NCBI GenBank assembly: GCA_030684555.1
Contig: JAUXVN010000001.1
Coordinates: 1 to 64,000, forward strand
From: Ignavibacteria bacterium
Lineage (GTDB): Bacteria > Bacteroidota > Ignavibacteria > Ignavibacteriales > Ignavibacteriaceae
Direction: 5' to 3'
Length of the DNA: 64,000 nt
The notes under the pieces were generated by a model. The model saw nothing but the letters and a program-made list of their open reading frames with translations. It did no database searches and was not told the DNA's origin. Within the stretch, counting starts at the first letter, position 1. The number at the start of each line of letters is the position of its first letter. This document shows, one piece after another, positions 7,227 to 15,736 of the stretch. Both the position numbers and the translations under genes were made by a program.

Positions 7227-8279
7227 TTATTCTTTTGGTTTTTTGTCGCGTTGTGCGGCTTTTTCTTCAAGCCGTTTCAGCGCATCAATTCTGTCGTTTA
7301 GCATATTTAATTTACGGTCGATTTCACCTATGTAATCGTTGAATTTATTTTCGGTTTCGAGTTTATCATAATAACCGCGTTGATCAAAATAGCTTTTGAA
7401 TAACCAATTTCTTTTAAGTGCTTCCATATTTTCTGAAAATCGGGAGGCTCCGATTGATGCTTCGTCTGAAATCAATATTAAGTTCGCCAGTATTTGTGTT
7501 GCAGATGAATCATAGTTACTTTTATCGGATATCAGTTTGCCGAGTAATCCTTTCCCTGCTTGCACATTATTCAAAATTTCATCAATATTAACAATCACTT
7601 GATCAACATTTGATACTACCGACTCAACACCACCGCTCAAAGAATTCACAACACTTGCAAGAGTATCCAGATTAGAAGTTATTGTTGAAAGACTTCTTTC
7701 TGCAGTATTTATCAATCGGTTGGTATTTTGATAAAGGTCATCGCTATTAATCATCTTACCGACAGAGCCTTCACCTTGATTCACTTTTTCAACAATTTCT
7801 GAAAGACTCTTAGTTAACGATTTTGTGTAGGATAACATTTCTTGAGTTTCCATAATTATTGCGCTAAAGCCAAGTGGATCAACTCCAATTATCAAACCTC
7901 CGTCTTTTACTTGAGGAGCAGATGAAGAACCGACTGATAAAACAATAACTTTATTACCAACTAAACCCTCTGTTTCAATGTTTGCACGGGTATCAGATTT
8001 AATAAATGGAGAAATTTCATGGTTCAGACGCATAAGGACTTCGACTTTACCGACAGAATCTTGTAAAATTTTAATTTCACTAACGGTTCCAACAGTGATA
8101 CCGCTAAGTCTCACTTGTGATCCGCTTCTAAGTCCTTCAATTGTTGAGAAATTTGCCCGCACATTAAATGTAGGTGTAAAGAGTGATTCTTTGTCTCCTA
8201 TAGTAAAAACTGCGATGATAATAAGCAGCACTCCTACGAAAACAAAAATTCCTAATCTAATTAAACTACCTCTTGTCAT
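7227..8279 (-). CDS. mlaD: MlaD-family MCE-domain lipid-binding protein
   Basis: Anchored periplasmic protein of 350 aa. One N-terminal TM helix (about 7-27, LGIFVFVGVLLIIIAVF) is followed by an MCE domain (about 37-118, with GLRSGSQVRLSGITVGTVSEI). A long helical tail reaches the C-terminus, ending in a charged coiled-coil-like stretch (KLNMLNDRIDALKRLEEKA). MCE proteins bind phospholipids and work with an MlaE permease and MlaF ATPase, both encoded directly upstream. E. coli MlaD is about 183 aa; the longer helical tail is typical of many other MCE proteins and may bridge the periplasm. No mlaB, mlaC or mlaA homologue is seen in the window. Confidence 0.9.
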   Translation of the reverse strand: MTRGSLIRLGIFVFVGVLLIIIAVFTIGDKESLFTPTFNVRANFSTIEGLRSGSQVRLSGITVGTVSEIKILQDSVGKVEVLMRLNHEISPFIKSDTRANIETEGLVGNKVIVLSVGSSSAPQVKDGGLIIGVDPLGFSAIIMETQEMLSYTKSLTKSLSEIVEKVNQGEGSVGKMINSDDLYQNTNRLINTAERSLSTITSNLDTLASVVNSLSGGVESVVSNVDQVIVNIDEILNNVQAGKGLLGKLISDKSNYDSSATQILANLILISDEASIGASRFSENMEALKRNWLFKSYFDQRGYYDKLETENKFNDYIGEIDRKLNMLNDRIDALKRLEEKAAQRDKKPKE

Positions 8280-8293
8280 AATTAAAAACTCCT

Positions 8294-9043
8294 TTATTGT
8301 TCATCAATGATCTCATTTGTAAAAAAGTTTTGCAAAAATGGATCATCTGATTTTATTAAATCACCTAACAAACCCTGATGTCGAATTTTCCCATCTTTAA
8401 TTATTATTGCACGATCTGCAATAATCTCAGCACAAATTAAATCGTGCGTAATGCTAATCGCACTCATTTTGAGTTCTTTTTGTAAATCACGAATTAATTT
8501 ACTTATTCCTTTAGTTGTGATCGGATCAAGTCCGGTAGTTGGCTCATCATATAAAATTAGTTCAGGTTCAGTTATTATAGCACGTGCTAGTCCAATTCTT
8601 TTTCTCATTCCACCAGATAATTCAGAAGGCATTTTATCAATTGCATTTAGAAGCTTTACAGAAGAAAGAGCTTTCTCAACTTTTTGATTAATCTCATCTC
8701 TTGTAAACTTGTAATTTCTTATGAGTGGAAATTCCAAATTTTCTCTTACTGTCATTGAATCATATAAAGCGCCGCTCTGAAAGAGGAAACTGATTTTCTT
8801 TCTCATTTCGTTTAAATCTTTTTGATTGAGATTTGCAACATCCTGTCCATTAATAAAGATCATCCCTTTTTCAGGTTTCAAGAGTCCAACCATACATTTT
8901 AATAAAACGCTTTTCCCTGTACCACTTTTACCGAAGATGACTAAATTCTCACCTCTCTCAACCTCCAGCGATACATCATCTAAGACTACAAAATCTCCAA
9001 AAGACTTTGAAACATTTTTTACTTCAACTATTAATTCGGCCAT
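8294..9043 (-). CDS. mlaF: ABC transporter ATPase, MlaF-type
   Basis: A 249-aa ABC ATPase that powers phospholipid transport with MlaE. Visible motifs: Walker A GKSGTGKSVLLKCM (about 38-51), Q-loop LFQSGALYDSMTV, signature LSGGMRKRIGLARAI, Walker B LILYDEPTTGLDP, and the switch His in SITHD. The GALYDSMTV stretch is characteristic of MlaF-like proteins. The start overlaps the end of mlaE by 13 bp, indicating translational coupling, and the stop is 14 bp before mlaD. Confidence 0.93.
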   Translation of the reverse strand: MAELIVEVKNVSKSFGDFVVLDDVSLEVERGENLVIFGKSGTGKSVLLKCMVGLLKPEKGMIFINGQDVANLNQKDLNEMRKKISFLFQSGALYDSMTVRENLEFPLIRNYKFTRDEINQKVEKALSSVKLLNAIDKMPSELSGGMRKRIGLARAIITEPELILYDEPTTGLDPITTKGISKLIRDLQKELKMSAISITHDLICAEIIADRAIIIKDGKIRHQGLLGDLIKSDDPFLQNFFTNEIIDEQ

Positions 9044-9822
9044 AGTATCAATGAAATTTTTACAAGAATCATATCTGCAACTAATATTAATAAAGATGCT
9101 AAAACTACAGAAGTTGTAGAAGCTTTCCCTACACCTTCCGTTCCTTTATCTGCGTTGTAACCTTTATACGCACCAACTATACCAACAATGAATCCAAAAA
9201 AGATTGTTTTTCCAACACCCGGAATTGCATCACTAAATGTAATAGATTGAATTACCGCTCCCGTATACAATTCAAATGATGAATTTTGAACTAACATCAC
9301 TGCTATAAAACCTCCGAATATCGCAATGAAAATAACATACACAGCGAGCACAGGAAGAATAATTGAACATGCAACCACCCGTGTAACAACTAAAAATCTA
9401 AATGGATCAATTGCTGAAACTTCCATTGCATCAATCTGTTCTGTTACTCTCATAGAGCCGAGTTCTGCTCCAATTCCTGAACTAACTCTTCCGGCAAAAA
9501 TAAGTGCTGTTAACACTGGACCTAACTCCCGTACAACAGAAAGTGCTACCATACTCGGAAGAAAAGATTCAGCACCAAATCTAGACAATACAGGCTGACT
9601 TTGGAGAGCAAGAACAAATCCAATGATTAATCCGGTAACACTAACAATCGGAAGCGTTTTAACACCAAGCTCGTCCATATGTTTTTTGATCTCCATAAAA
9701 TCATATGGGGGAAGAAAAACATTCTTAAAGAATCGGATGATGAAAAAAGAAAACAGACCTATATTGGTTAAAAATGATAGAATGCTATTTTCGATTGATG
9801 ATGTTGTGACTTTTTTGCCCAA
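9031..9822 (-). CDS. mlaE: MlaE-family ABC permease
   Basis: Inner-membrane permease of 263 aa with about five to six TM helices. MlaE hallmarks include LPIVSVTGLIIGFVLALQSQ, ELGPVLTALIFAGRVSSGIG, AELGSMRVTEQIDAMEVSAI and the C-terminal GYNADKGTEGVGKASTTSVV. It is the channel subunit for phospholipid movement between the inner membrane and the MCE protein and is the first gene of the mlaE-mlaF-mlaD operon. The 209-bp region upstream (9823-10031) is shared with the divergent Rof-like gene. Confidence 0.93.
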   Translation of the reverse strand: MGKKVTTSSIENSILSFLTNIGLFSFFIIRFFKNVFLPPYDFMEIKKHMDELGVKTLPIVSVTGLIIGFVLALQSQPVLSRFGAESFLPSMVALSVVRELGPVLTALIFAGRVSSGIGAELGSMRVTEQIDAMEVSAIDPFRFLVVTRVVACSIILPVLAVYVIFIAIFGGFIAVMLVQNSSFELYTGAVIQSITFSDAIPGVGKTIFFGFIVGIVGAYKGYNADKGTEGVGKASTTSVVLASLLILVADMILVKISLILWPN

Positions 9823-9969
9823 AAGTTTCCTTTTCGGTAACGACTGATTTGAAAATCTCTTTTACAAGTGGAAAAATAACAATTTTAGTTATTCAATAAA
9901 AATAATGTAATCATAATTATTTTATAACAGCTTTATTATTGATGACTGGTTTTACTGCCGATTTCTTTT

Positions 9970-10000
9970 TTTGATTGTATTAATGTTCTATCTATTTTTG
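9970..10000 (+). promoter_or_regulatory. Bacteroidota-type promoter of the Rof-like gene
   Basis: TTTG at 9970-9973, a 19-nt spacer, then TATTTTTG at 9993-10000. Elements and spacing match the -33/-7 consensus perfectly and place the transcription start about 26 nt before the ATG at 10032. Confidence 0.55.
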
Positions 10001-10031
10001 ATCATCTTTAATTTCAATTTTAATAGAAACA

Positions 10032-10286
10032 ATGGATGAATCAAAATACATTTCTGTAGCTTGTGGGCTTTATGAATCAATAGAACTTGCTGTTATCCGA
10101 AAGTCAATGATACGTTTAAACTATAAAACATCAGACGGTAACTTATCAGAAATAAGTGATCAACCGATTAATCTTATCTCAAAAAATAAAGCTGAATTTG
10201 TACTTCTAAAATCCGGTCTTGAGATAAAGCTTGATAAAATTCTGACTATAGATGGAATCACATTTGACTCTTGTAATACCAAATGA
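10032..10286 (+). CDS. Rof-like Rho-binding antiterminator
   Basis: An 84-aa cytosolic protein resembling the ROF/YaeO family, which binds Rho and blocks termination. The family pattern is visible as YISVACGLYESIELAVIRK at the N-terminus and AEFVLLKSGLEIKLDKILTI with DGI near the C-terminus. Bacteroidota Rof proteins of about 80 aa show the same tail (EF-L--G-EIRLDKI---DGI). It has a strong promoter of its own and precedes the TRAP binding-protein gene by 43 bp. Whether it acts locally or globally is not shown. Identification rests on pattern recognition, not a search. Confidence 0.7.
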   Translation: MDESKYISVACGLYESIELAVIRKSMIRLNYKTSDGNLSEISDQPINLISKNKAEFVLLKSGLEIKLDKILTIDGITFDSCNTK

Positions 10287-10329
10287 TTTTAATCAATGAA
10301 TTTCCAATCAACAACATTTATGAATCAAC

Positions 10330-11430
10330 ATGAAAAAATTTGAGCGGCGCGATTTCATTAAAACATCTGCAATTCTTACTGCCGGATCTTCGGCTTTATT
10401 TTTTGGTTGTAATGGTGAAAAGAAAAATGAAAGTGTCAATATTATAACGAATAAAAAATATGAGTGGAAATTAGTAACCGCCTGGCCCCCGCATTATCCT
10501 TTACTTGGAGAGTATGCTGAAAAATTTACGGAGATGATTTCCCGAATGTCTTCAGGCAGACTCAAAATTCAAGTCTATGGTGGTGGAGAGCTTGTTCCTC
10601 CACTCGAAACATTTGATGCCGTTAGTCAAGGACTTGTTGAAATGGGTCATTCAGCCTCATATTATTGGGCAGGAAAACTTTCAGCTTCTCAGTTTTTCAC
10701 AAGCGTTCCATTTGGAATGAATTCCGATCAATCAAATTCATGGTTAAATCATGGCGGCGGTTTGAAACTTTGGGAAGAAATGTATTCTCCTTTTAATATT
10801 ATTCCTTTTTGCTGTGGAAATACGGGGGGACAAATGGGAGGCTGGTTCGGGAAAGAGATTCATACAATTTCTGATATTAAAGGATTAAAAATTAGAATGG
10901 CAGGTTTGGGGGGAAAGATTATCAATAAACTCGGAGCCTCAACAATACTTTCACCAGGGGCAGAACTTTACACAAATCTTGAGCGAGGTGTTATAGACGC
11001 ACTTGAATGGATTGGGCCTTATCATGATTACTTAATGGGTTTTCAGAGGATTGCTCCTTATTACTATTATCCGGGTTGGCAGGAACCGACAGGAATACTT
11101 GAATTATTAATAAACAAAAATGCCTTCGAATCATTACCAATAGAACTACAGGATATGGTTAGATATTCTGCTGACGCTGTTAATACACAATGTTTAGCTG
11201 AGTTTAATTATCGAAATGCTGAATACCTTGAGAAAATTAAATCCGAAGGAAAAGTCCAATTAAAAAAATATTCTGATGAACTTCTTAAATTATTTAGAGA
11301 AACTACTCATCAAATTATAAGTGAAATTACCGCAAAAGATGTAATGAGTAAAAAAGTTTATGAATCATATTCAAAGTTCCAAAAACAAATTACTCAATGG
11401 AGTGATGTTGCGGAGATCAACTATTTATAG
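10330..11430 (+). CDS. dctP: TRAP transporter substrate-binding protein (DctP/TakP-like), Tat lipoprotein
   Basis: Periplasmic binding protein of 366 aa. The N-terminus carries a twin-arginine motif (FERRDFIKTS) and a lipobox-like LFFGC, with Cys about residue 27. The mature part has TRAP features: WKLVTAWPPHYPLLGEYAEK, LKIQVYGGGELVPPLETFDA, the DIKGLKIRMAGLGGK specificity helix region, and ALEWIGPYHDYLMGFQ with YYYYPGWQEP. The last two are typical of the TakP subgroup that binds 2-oxo acids, often with a metal ion. The substrate here is inferred only. It converges on dctM, leaving 13 bp between stop codons, whereas TRAP genes normally lie in one operon. Confidence 0.88.
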   Translation: MKKFERRDFIKTSAILTAGSSALFFGCNGEKKNESVNIITNKKYEWKLVTAWPPHYPLLGEYAEKFTEMISRMSSGRLKIQVYGGGELVPPLETFDAVSQGLVEMGHSASYYWAGKLSASQFFTSVPFGMNSDQSNSWLNHGGGLKLWEEMYSPFNIIPFCCGNTGGQMGGWFGKEIHTISDIKGLKIRMAGLGGKIINKLGASTILSPGAELYTNLERGVIDALEWIGPYHDYLMGFQRIAPYYYYPGWQEPTGILELLINKNAFESLPIELQDMVRYSADAVNTQCLAEFNYRNAEYLEKIKSEGKVQLKKYSDELLKLFRETTHQIISEITAKDVMSKKVYESYSKFQKQITQWSDVAEINYL

Positions 11431-11443
11431 AAAAAAGTGAAAG

Positions 11444-12763
11444 TCATAAACCTCTTAATGCAACGACTAAATAAGTCACCAGTTTAGGATTGAGTGCAAC
11501 TATTGTTAATACTAATATCTGAATGATCACATAGGGAATTATCCCACGGTATAGGTTGCCGGAGGTTATTTCAGGCGGTGAAACTCCTTTCAAATAGAAT
11601 AAGGAAAATCCAAAAGGGGGAGTTAGAAAAGAAGTTTGTAAATTAAGTGCAATCAAAATACCAACCCATAATAAATCAATCTGGTAATGTAGAAATATTG
11701 GAGCTACTATAGGTACAATTATAAAAATGATTTCTATAAAATCTATAAAAAAACCTGCGATAAATATTATTATCATAACTACCATTAAAAAATGGTGGGC
11801 ATCTAAATTTGCTGACATAATCAATTGCTTAAGATATATATCTCCATGTAAACCTCTAAAAACCAACCCGAACGCTGATGCACCTACAAGAATCATAAAA
11901 GTCATACTTGTCATCCAGGTAGTTTTTTGTGAAACTTCTTTTAATATTTTAATTGAAAACTTTTTTCTTAAAATAGTTAACATAGTTGCCCCAATCGCGC
12001 CTATCGCTGCTGCCTCTGTCGGTGAAGCAATTCCAAGAAAAATTGTACCTAACACCGCAATAACGAGTAACAATGGGAGCAAAAAAGTACTCAATATTTT
12101 TTTGAATTTTCCCTTCTCTCTAAATTGAGCCACTTCAATAACCGGCATTGCAGGAAATGCTTTTTTTCTAAAAATGGATAAGTAGAGTATCCACAAAAAA
12201 TAAAAGAATACTAAAATAAATCCAGGGATAACTGCACCGATAAATAAATCCCCGATTGGAACATTTAATACACTTCCAAGAAGTACAAGTACAATACTTG
12301 GAGGAATAATTTGTCCAAGTGTTCCACTTGCTGCAATAATTCCTGTTGCAGCATCCGGATCACAACCCCGCTTTAACATAACAGGTAAACTCAATACACC
12401 CATTGTTACAACGGTTGCTCCAACAATTCCGGTTGAAGCCCCCATGAGTACTCCAACCAAAAGTACAGCGTATCCAAATCCCCCGCGAACCTTGCCAAAT
12501 AATAATGCTGTCGTTTCGAGGAGCTCTTCGGAAATTCCTGACTTCTCAAACATTACTCCCATAAAAATAAATAGAGGAACTGCAATCAGAATATAATTCG
12601 ACATTATTCCCCATACACGTAGAGGAAGTAAATTGAAAAAATCGAATCCGAATACTACAATTCCAAACATTATCGATGCTCCGCCTAATGTAAAGGCAAC
12701 AGGAAAACCGGCAAGGAGTAAAAGTAATATCACCACAAAAAATATAATAGGAGTAAAATCCAT
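11444..12763 (-). CDS. dctM: TRAP transporter large permease (DctM)
   Basis: Inner-membrane protein of 439 aa with about 12 TM helices, the sodium-coupled transport subunit of a TRAP system. DctM motifs include AVPLFIFMGVMFEKSG, GASTGIVGATVVTMG, AASGTLGQIIPPSIVLVLLG, ASPTEAAAIGAIGA and the C-terminal LTPPFGFSLFYLKG. It lies 5 bp after dctQ and forms the Q-M membrane pair that should work with the binding protein converging from the plus strand. Confidence 0.93.
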   Translation of the reverse strand: MDFTPIIFFVVILLLLLAGFPVAFTLGGASIMFGIVVFGFDFFNLLPLRVWGIMSNYILIAVPLFIFMGVMFEKSGISEELLETTALLFGKVRGGFGYAVLLVGVLMGASTGIVGATVVTMGVLSLPVMLKRGCDPDAATGIIAASGTLGQIIPPSIVLVLLGSVLNVPIGDLFIGAVIPGFILVFFYFLWILYLSIFRKKAFPAMPVIEVAQFREKGKFKKILSTFLLPLLLVIAVLGTIFLGIASPTEAAAIGAIGATMLTILRKKFSIKILKEVSQKTTWMTSMTFMILVGASAFGLVFRGLHGDIYLKQLIMSANLDAHHFLMVVMIIIFIAGFFIDFIEIIFIIVPIVAPIFLHYQIDLLWVGILIALNLQTSFLTPPFGFSLFYLKGVSPPEITSGNLYRGIIPYVIIQILVLTIVALNPKLVTYLVVALRGL

Positions 12764-12768
12764 AACTT

Positions 12769-13275
12769 TTATCCTTCTCTCTCTTTTTTTAGAGAAATTA
12801 TGGATTTAAGCACCAATACAATGGACTGTAACAGTAATAGAAAAAAAGATAACGGCACCAGTGATTTTAATAAGTAACGTGCAGGTAAACCTCCGGCGTC
12901 AGGAGAAGTTTCACCGACTGCAAATGAGGTTGTTACAAAATCAATACTTGCCCAAATCATTATTAAACAGAACGGAATTAAAAAAATCATTACACCGACA
13001 ATATTCAGGATGTGTCTGTATTTGTTTGAAAATTTATTATAGAATAAATCAATTCTAACATGTTTATCATGTTTTAATGTCCAGCCTGCTGAAAGTAAAA
13101 ATAGAATAGCGAATAAATGCCATTCTAATTCTTGTAAAGCTAAACTGCTGATGGAAAATAAGTAACGTGAAACAACATCATAACTAACAACTAATACAAG
13201 AAGTGCAGCGATGTAAGCTACACCAATTCCAACTTTTTCTTGCAGATAGTCTACTCCACTAATAATTTTTTCCAT
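12769..13275 (-). CDS. dctQ: TRAP transporter small permease (DctQ)
   Basis: A 168-aa membrane protein with four TM helices, the small TRAP subunit that pairs with DctM. The family pattern WHLFAILFLLSAGWTLKHDKHVRIDLFY is split by eye into its helix II and HVRID motif; YDVVSRYLF is also typical. It follows yraN after 17 bp, so the dctQM pair may be read from the prenyltransferase-rnhB-yraN transcript. Confidence 0.88.
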   Translation of the reverse strand: MEKIISGVDYLQEKVGIGVAYIAALLVLVVSYDVVSRYLFSISSLALQELEWHLFAILFLLSAGWTLKHDKHVRIDLFYNKFSNKYRHILNIVGVMIFLIPFCLIMIWASIDFVTTSFAVGETSPDAGGLPARYLLKSLVPLSFFLLLLQSIVLVLKSIISLKKEREG

Positions 13276-13292
13276 GCAACTTTCACTTATTA

Positions 13293-13652
13293 TTAAAAAG
13301 CATTTTCAATATGATTAATTTTAGGTTTAGTAATGTCATCCATCATAATTGCAATCACATCAAAACGTATTAATTTATTTTCAATATTGTTTTCATAACA
13401 ATACATGCTCCCAATCTTTCTTAACTGATTAACTTTATTTTTCGTGATAGCTAATTCAGGTTCACCATAATTTAGGTTGGTTCTTGTCTTAACCTCTATA
13501 AAAACTAAAGTATCACCATCATTTGCAACAATATCAATCTCACCTTTTCCATAGCGATAGTTTTTTTTGATAATTTCAAAACCTTTATCCATAAGTAAGG
13601 TTGCCGCTAATTCTTCTCCATATTTTCCCATATCTTTTTTAGAGGAGTCCAA
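13293..13652 (-). CDS. yraN: YraN-family (UPF0102) endonuclease-like protein
   Basis: A 119-aa member of the UPF0102 family, with the nuclease-like core GEIDIVANDGDTLVFIEVKT (about 37-56) preceded by GEELAATLLMDKGFEIIKKN. The conserved E/D...EVK arrangement is that of Holliday-junction-resolvase-like nucleases; the cellular role is poorly known. It overlaps the 3' end of rnhB by 14 bp. The rnhB-yraN pairing is widespread in bacteria and supports both calls. Confidence 0.92.
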   Translation of the reverse strand: MDSSKKDMGKYGEELAATLLMDKGFEIIKKNYRYGKGEIDIVANDGDTLVFIEVKTRTNLNYGEPELAITKNKVNQLRKIGSMYCYENNIENKLIRFDVIAIMMDDITKPKINHIENAF

Positions 13653-14253
13653 GTTGTTCCTCCGATAATATTTTTTTTAGGAAGGATTTTCTATGGAATG
13701 GAGTAATTCCATATTCATTGACAGCTTTGATATGCAATTTGGTGGGATAACCTTTGTTCTGATGCCATCCGTAGTTTTGATAAGAGTATGAAAGTTCTTT
13801 CATGTATTCATCTCGAATTACCTTTGCAACAATCGAAGCCGCAGCTATTGATTGTGAAAGAGTATCCCCTTTTACAATTGTTAAGGTTTTACTTTGGGAA
13901 GGAAAAGTTTTATTTCCGTCAATTAAAACTATATCGGGTCTTATCTGTAATCCGTTTACTGAATTCTTCATAGCTAATAATGATGCTTGAAGAATATTTA
14001 TTGAATCAATAATCGTATGAGGGATTATACTATAGGAATAGGATAAAGCTTTCTGAATAATGACTTCAAACAATTCGCTTCGTATTTTTGCCGAAAGTTT
14101 TTTTGAATCATTAATTCCTTCAATATAAGTATTATCATCAAAAACTACTGCTGCAGCTACAACTGGTCCGGCTAAAGGTCCTCTGCCAGCCTCATCGACA
14201 CCGGCAATAATTTTGTATCCATCTTCTCTAAATTTATCGTCAAATATTTTCAT
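13639..14253 (-). CDS. rnhB: ribonuclease HII
   Basis: A 204-aa enzyme that cuts RNA in RNA-DNA hybrids and removes misincorporated ribonucleotides. The N-terminal catalytic motif GVDEAGRGPLAGPVVAAAV (DE..GRGP) is intact. Further conserved parts are INDSKKLSAKIR, VLIDGN, VKGDTLSQSIAAASIVAKV and the basic GYPTKLHIKAV. The length is typical. It overlaps the upstream prenyltransferase stop by 4 bp (ATGA) and yraN downstream by 14 bp. Confidence 0.95.
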   Translation of the reverse strand: MKIFDDKFREDGYKIIAGVDEAGRGPLAGPVVAAAVVFDDNTYIEGINDSKKLSAKIRSELFEVIIQKALSYSYSIIPHTIIDSINILQASLLAMKNSVNGLQIRPDIVLIDGNKTFPSQSKTLTIVKGDTLSQSIAAASIVAKVIRDEYMKELSYSYQNYGWHQNKGYPTKLHIKAVNEYGITPFHRKSFLKKILSEEQLGLL

Positions 14254-15098
14254 AAACCCAAAACTATTGCAATTAAACCGATAATCATAACTGCTTTAAG
14301 AATAGAACTTACTTTTCGCATCTCAACTTTAGAATCAGAATTGAATAATAATTTCAATGAGTATACTAAAAAAGGATTAAGTATTAACATTATTACAATA
14401 AAAAATTCAATATTGTATATCTTCAAAATGAAAGGAAGAGTTGTCATTATTATTAATAAAATGGTTAATGACAATATCAACCTCTTCGCCTTCGTTATTC
14501 CATATGCTATTGGAAATGAGTTCACAAAAAAACTTGAATCACCTTCCATGTCTTCAATATCTTTTACAATTTCACGAATTAGTGTAGTCATAAAAGCAAA
14601 AAGTGCGGGGAAAATATTTTCTGAATAATTTCCGGCTGCCACACCACCATAAATAAATGCAAATCCTGTTACAGTTGCGACTATCAAATTTCCCGCTAAA
14701 GGTAATCTCTTAAAATATTTTGAATAAATAAAAACAAGGATAGTCGCTCCGAGAACTATTAACAAATTCTGAATACTGATAATGTAACTTAATAATAGAG
14801 AGGTTGTAACAAGTAAAAAATAAAATATTACTGCTAACCTGGTACCAACTTTTCCTGAAACAAGAACTCTATCAGGTCTATTTATTTTATCAATCTCAAC
14901 ATCGTAAATATCATTAATTACATTTCCGGCAGCTCCGGTAATGGCTCCGCTTAATGCCGCTAATAAATAGATTGAAATAGTTGTTCCATTTTCTGAGGAT
15001 ATAAAAACGGCGACACAAATTGAAACAAATGCAATCACTCCATTTAGTGGTCGTGTGAGTTTTATTAAATTAAATAATGAGTTTAGAAGCATTGCCAA
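14250..15098 (-). CDS. UbiA-family prenyltransferase (geranylgeranylglycerol-phosphate transferase-like)
   Basis: A 282-aa membrane enzyme with about eight to nine TM helices that attaches an isoprenoid chain to an acceptor. The first Asp-rich motif is NVINDIYDVEIDKINRPDRV (about 60-79). The second is IREIVKDIEDMEGD (about 176-189). The RPLNG start and GAAGNVINDIYD resemble the archaeal digeranylgeranylglyceryl-phosphate synthase branch, also seen in Bacteroidota, rather than MenA or UbiA proper. The natural acceptor cannot be decided from the sequence. It is the first gene of the minus-strand run that continues into rnhB. Confidence 0.8.
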   Translation of the reverse strand: MAMLLNSLFNLIKLTRPLNGVIAFVSICVAVFISSENGTTISIYLLAALSGAITGAAGNVINDIYDVEIDKINRPDRVLVSGKVGTRLAVIFYFLLVTTSLLLSYIISIQNLLIVLGATILVFIYSKYFKRLPLAGNLIVATVTGFAFIYGGVAAGNYSENIFPALFAFMTTLIREIVKDIEDMEGDSSFFVNSFPIAYGITKAKRLILSLTILLIIMTTLPFILKIYNIEFFIVIMLILNPFLVYSLKLLFNSDSKVEMRKVSSILKAVMIIGLIAIVLGL

Positions 15099-15220
15099 TG
15101 ATTATACAAATAAATAGAAATTTCTAAAATAGTTTACTATTTTTTAGTCATAAAATAATAAAGCAACTTATTATAGATGCAAATTTAATAATAAATAATC
15201 ATTACAAAACGGAGGGAAGT

Positions 15221-15736
15221 TTGAAATCATCTATTTTTTTAATCGCGTTTATTTTAATGTTAATCATTGTACCTCTTAATGCCCAGGAAGCCAATTCAGA
15301 AATTGACGGCTATCAGTTGATAACAAAGTTTGATCCGGCAAGAGATGCAGATAATGATATTAAGGATGCTGTGACTGAAGCGAAAAAGAGTAATCGGCGA
15401 ATCTTACTTGATGTCGGTGGTGAATGGTGTATATGGTGTCATAGACTTGATGAATTATTTGAGTCGAATCAAGATTTGAATGAATTCTTACAAAACAATT
15501 TTGTAGTTGTAAAAATCAATTACAGTAAAGAAAATGAGAATAAAGAAGTTTTGTCAAAATACCCCAAAGTAGCCGGTTACCCTCATTTTTTTATTTTGGA
15601 TAAAAATGGAAAGTTCCTACATTCACAAAATACCGGTGATCTTGAAGCAGGCAAAGGACACGATAAAGAAAAAGTTTTTACATTTCTTAAGGAATGGTCA
15701 CCTTCAAAAATGAAGAAGAAAAAAGTAAGTAACTAA
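15221..15736 (+). CDS. secreted thioredoxin-family protein
   Basis: A 171-aa protein with a signal peptide (about 1-21, ending NAQ) and a thioredoxin fold. The redox motif is WCIWCHRLDE (CxxC, about residues 67-70), of the DUF255/thioredoxin_7 type rather than WCGPC. A cis-Pro region GYPHFFILDKNGKF follows at about 119-132. It likely reduces or isomerises disulphides, or handles haem or metal proteins, in the periplasm. The start is TTG at 15221, preceded by a strong GGAGGG at about 7 nt. Its stop overlaps the end of the convergent BamA-like gene by 4 bp. Confidence 0.85.
   Translation: MKSSIFLIAFILMLIIVPLNAQEANSEIDGYQLITKFDPARDADNDIKDAVTEAKKSNRRILLDVGGEWCIWCHRLDELFESNQDLNEFLQNNFVVVKINYSKENENKEVLSKYPKVAGYPHFFILDKNGKFLHSQNTGDLEAGKGHDKEKVFTFLKEWSPSKMKKKKVSN

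Noticed and set aside
8826-9847. Plus-strand frames of 74-97 codons across mlaF and mlaE
   Set aside because: Antisense to well-conserved ABC transporter motifs, with Ser/Thr/Pro-rich content typical of reverse frames.
11727-12128. 133-codon plus-strand frame inside dctM
   Set aside because: Exact antisense of conserved DctM helices. Its Ile/Asn-rich translation has no domain.
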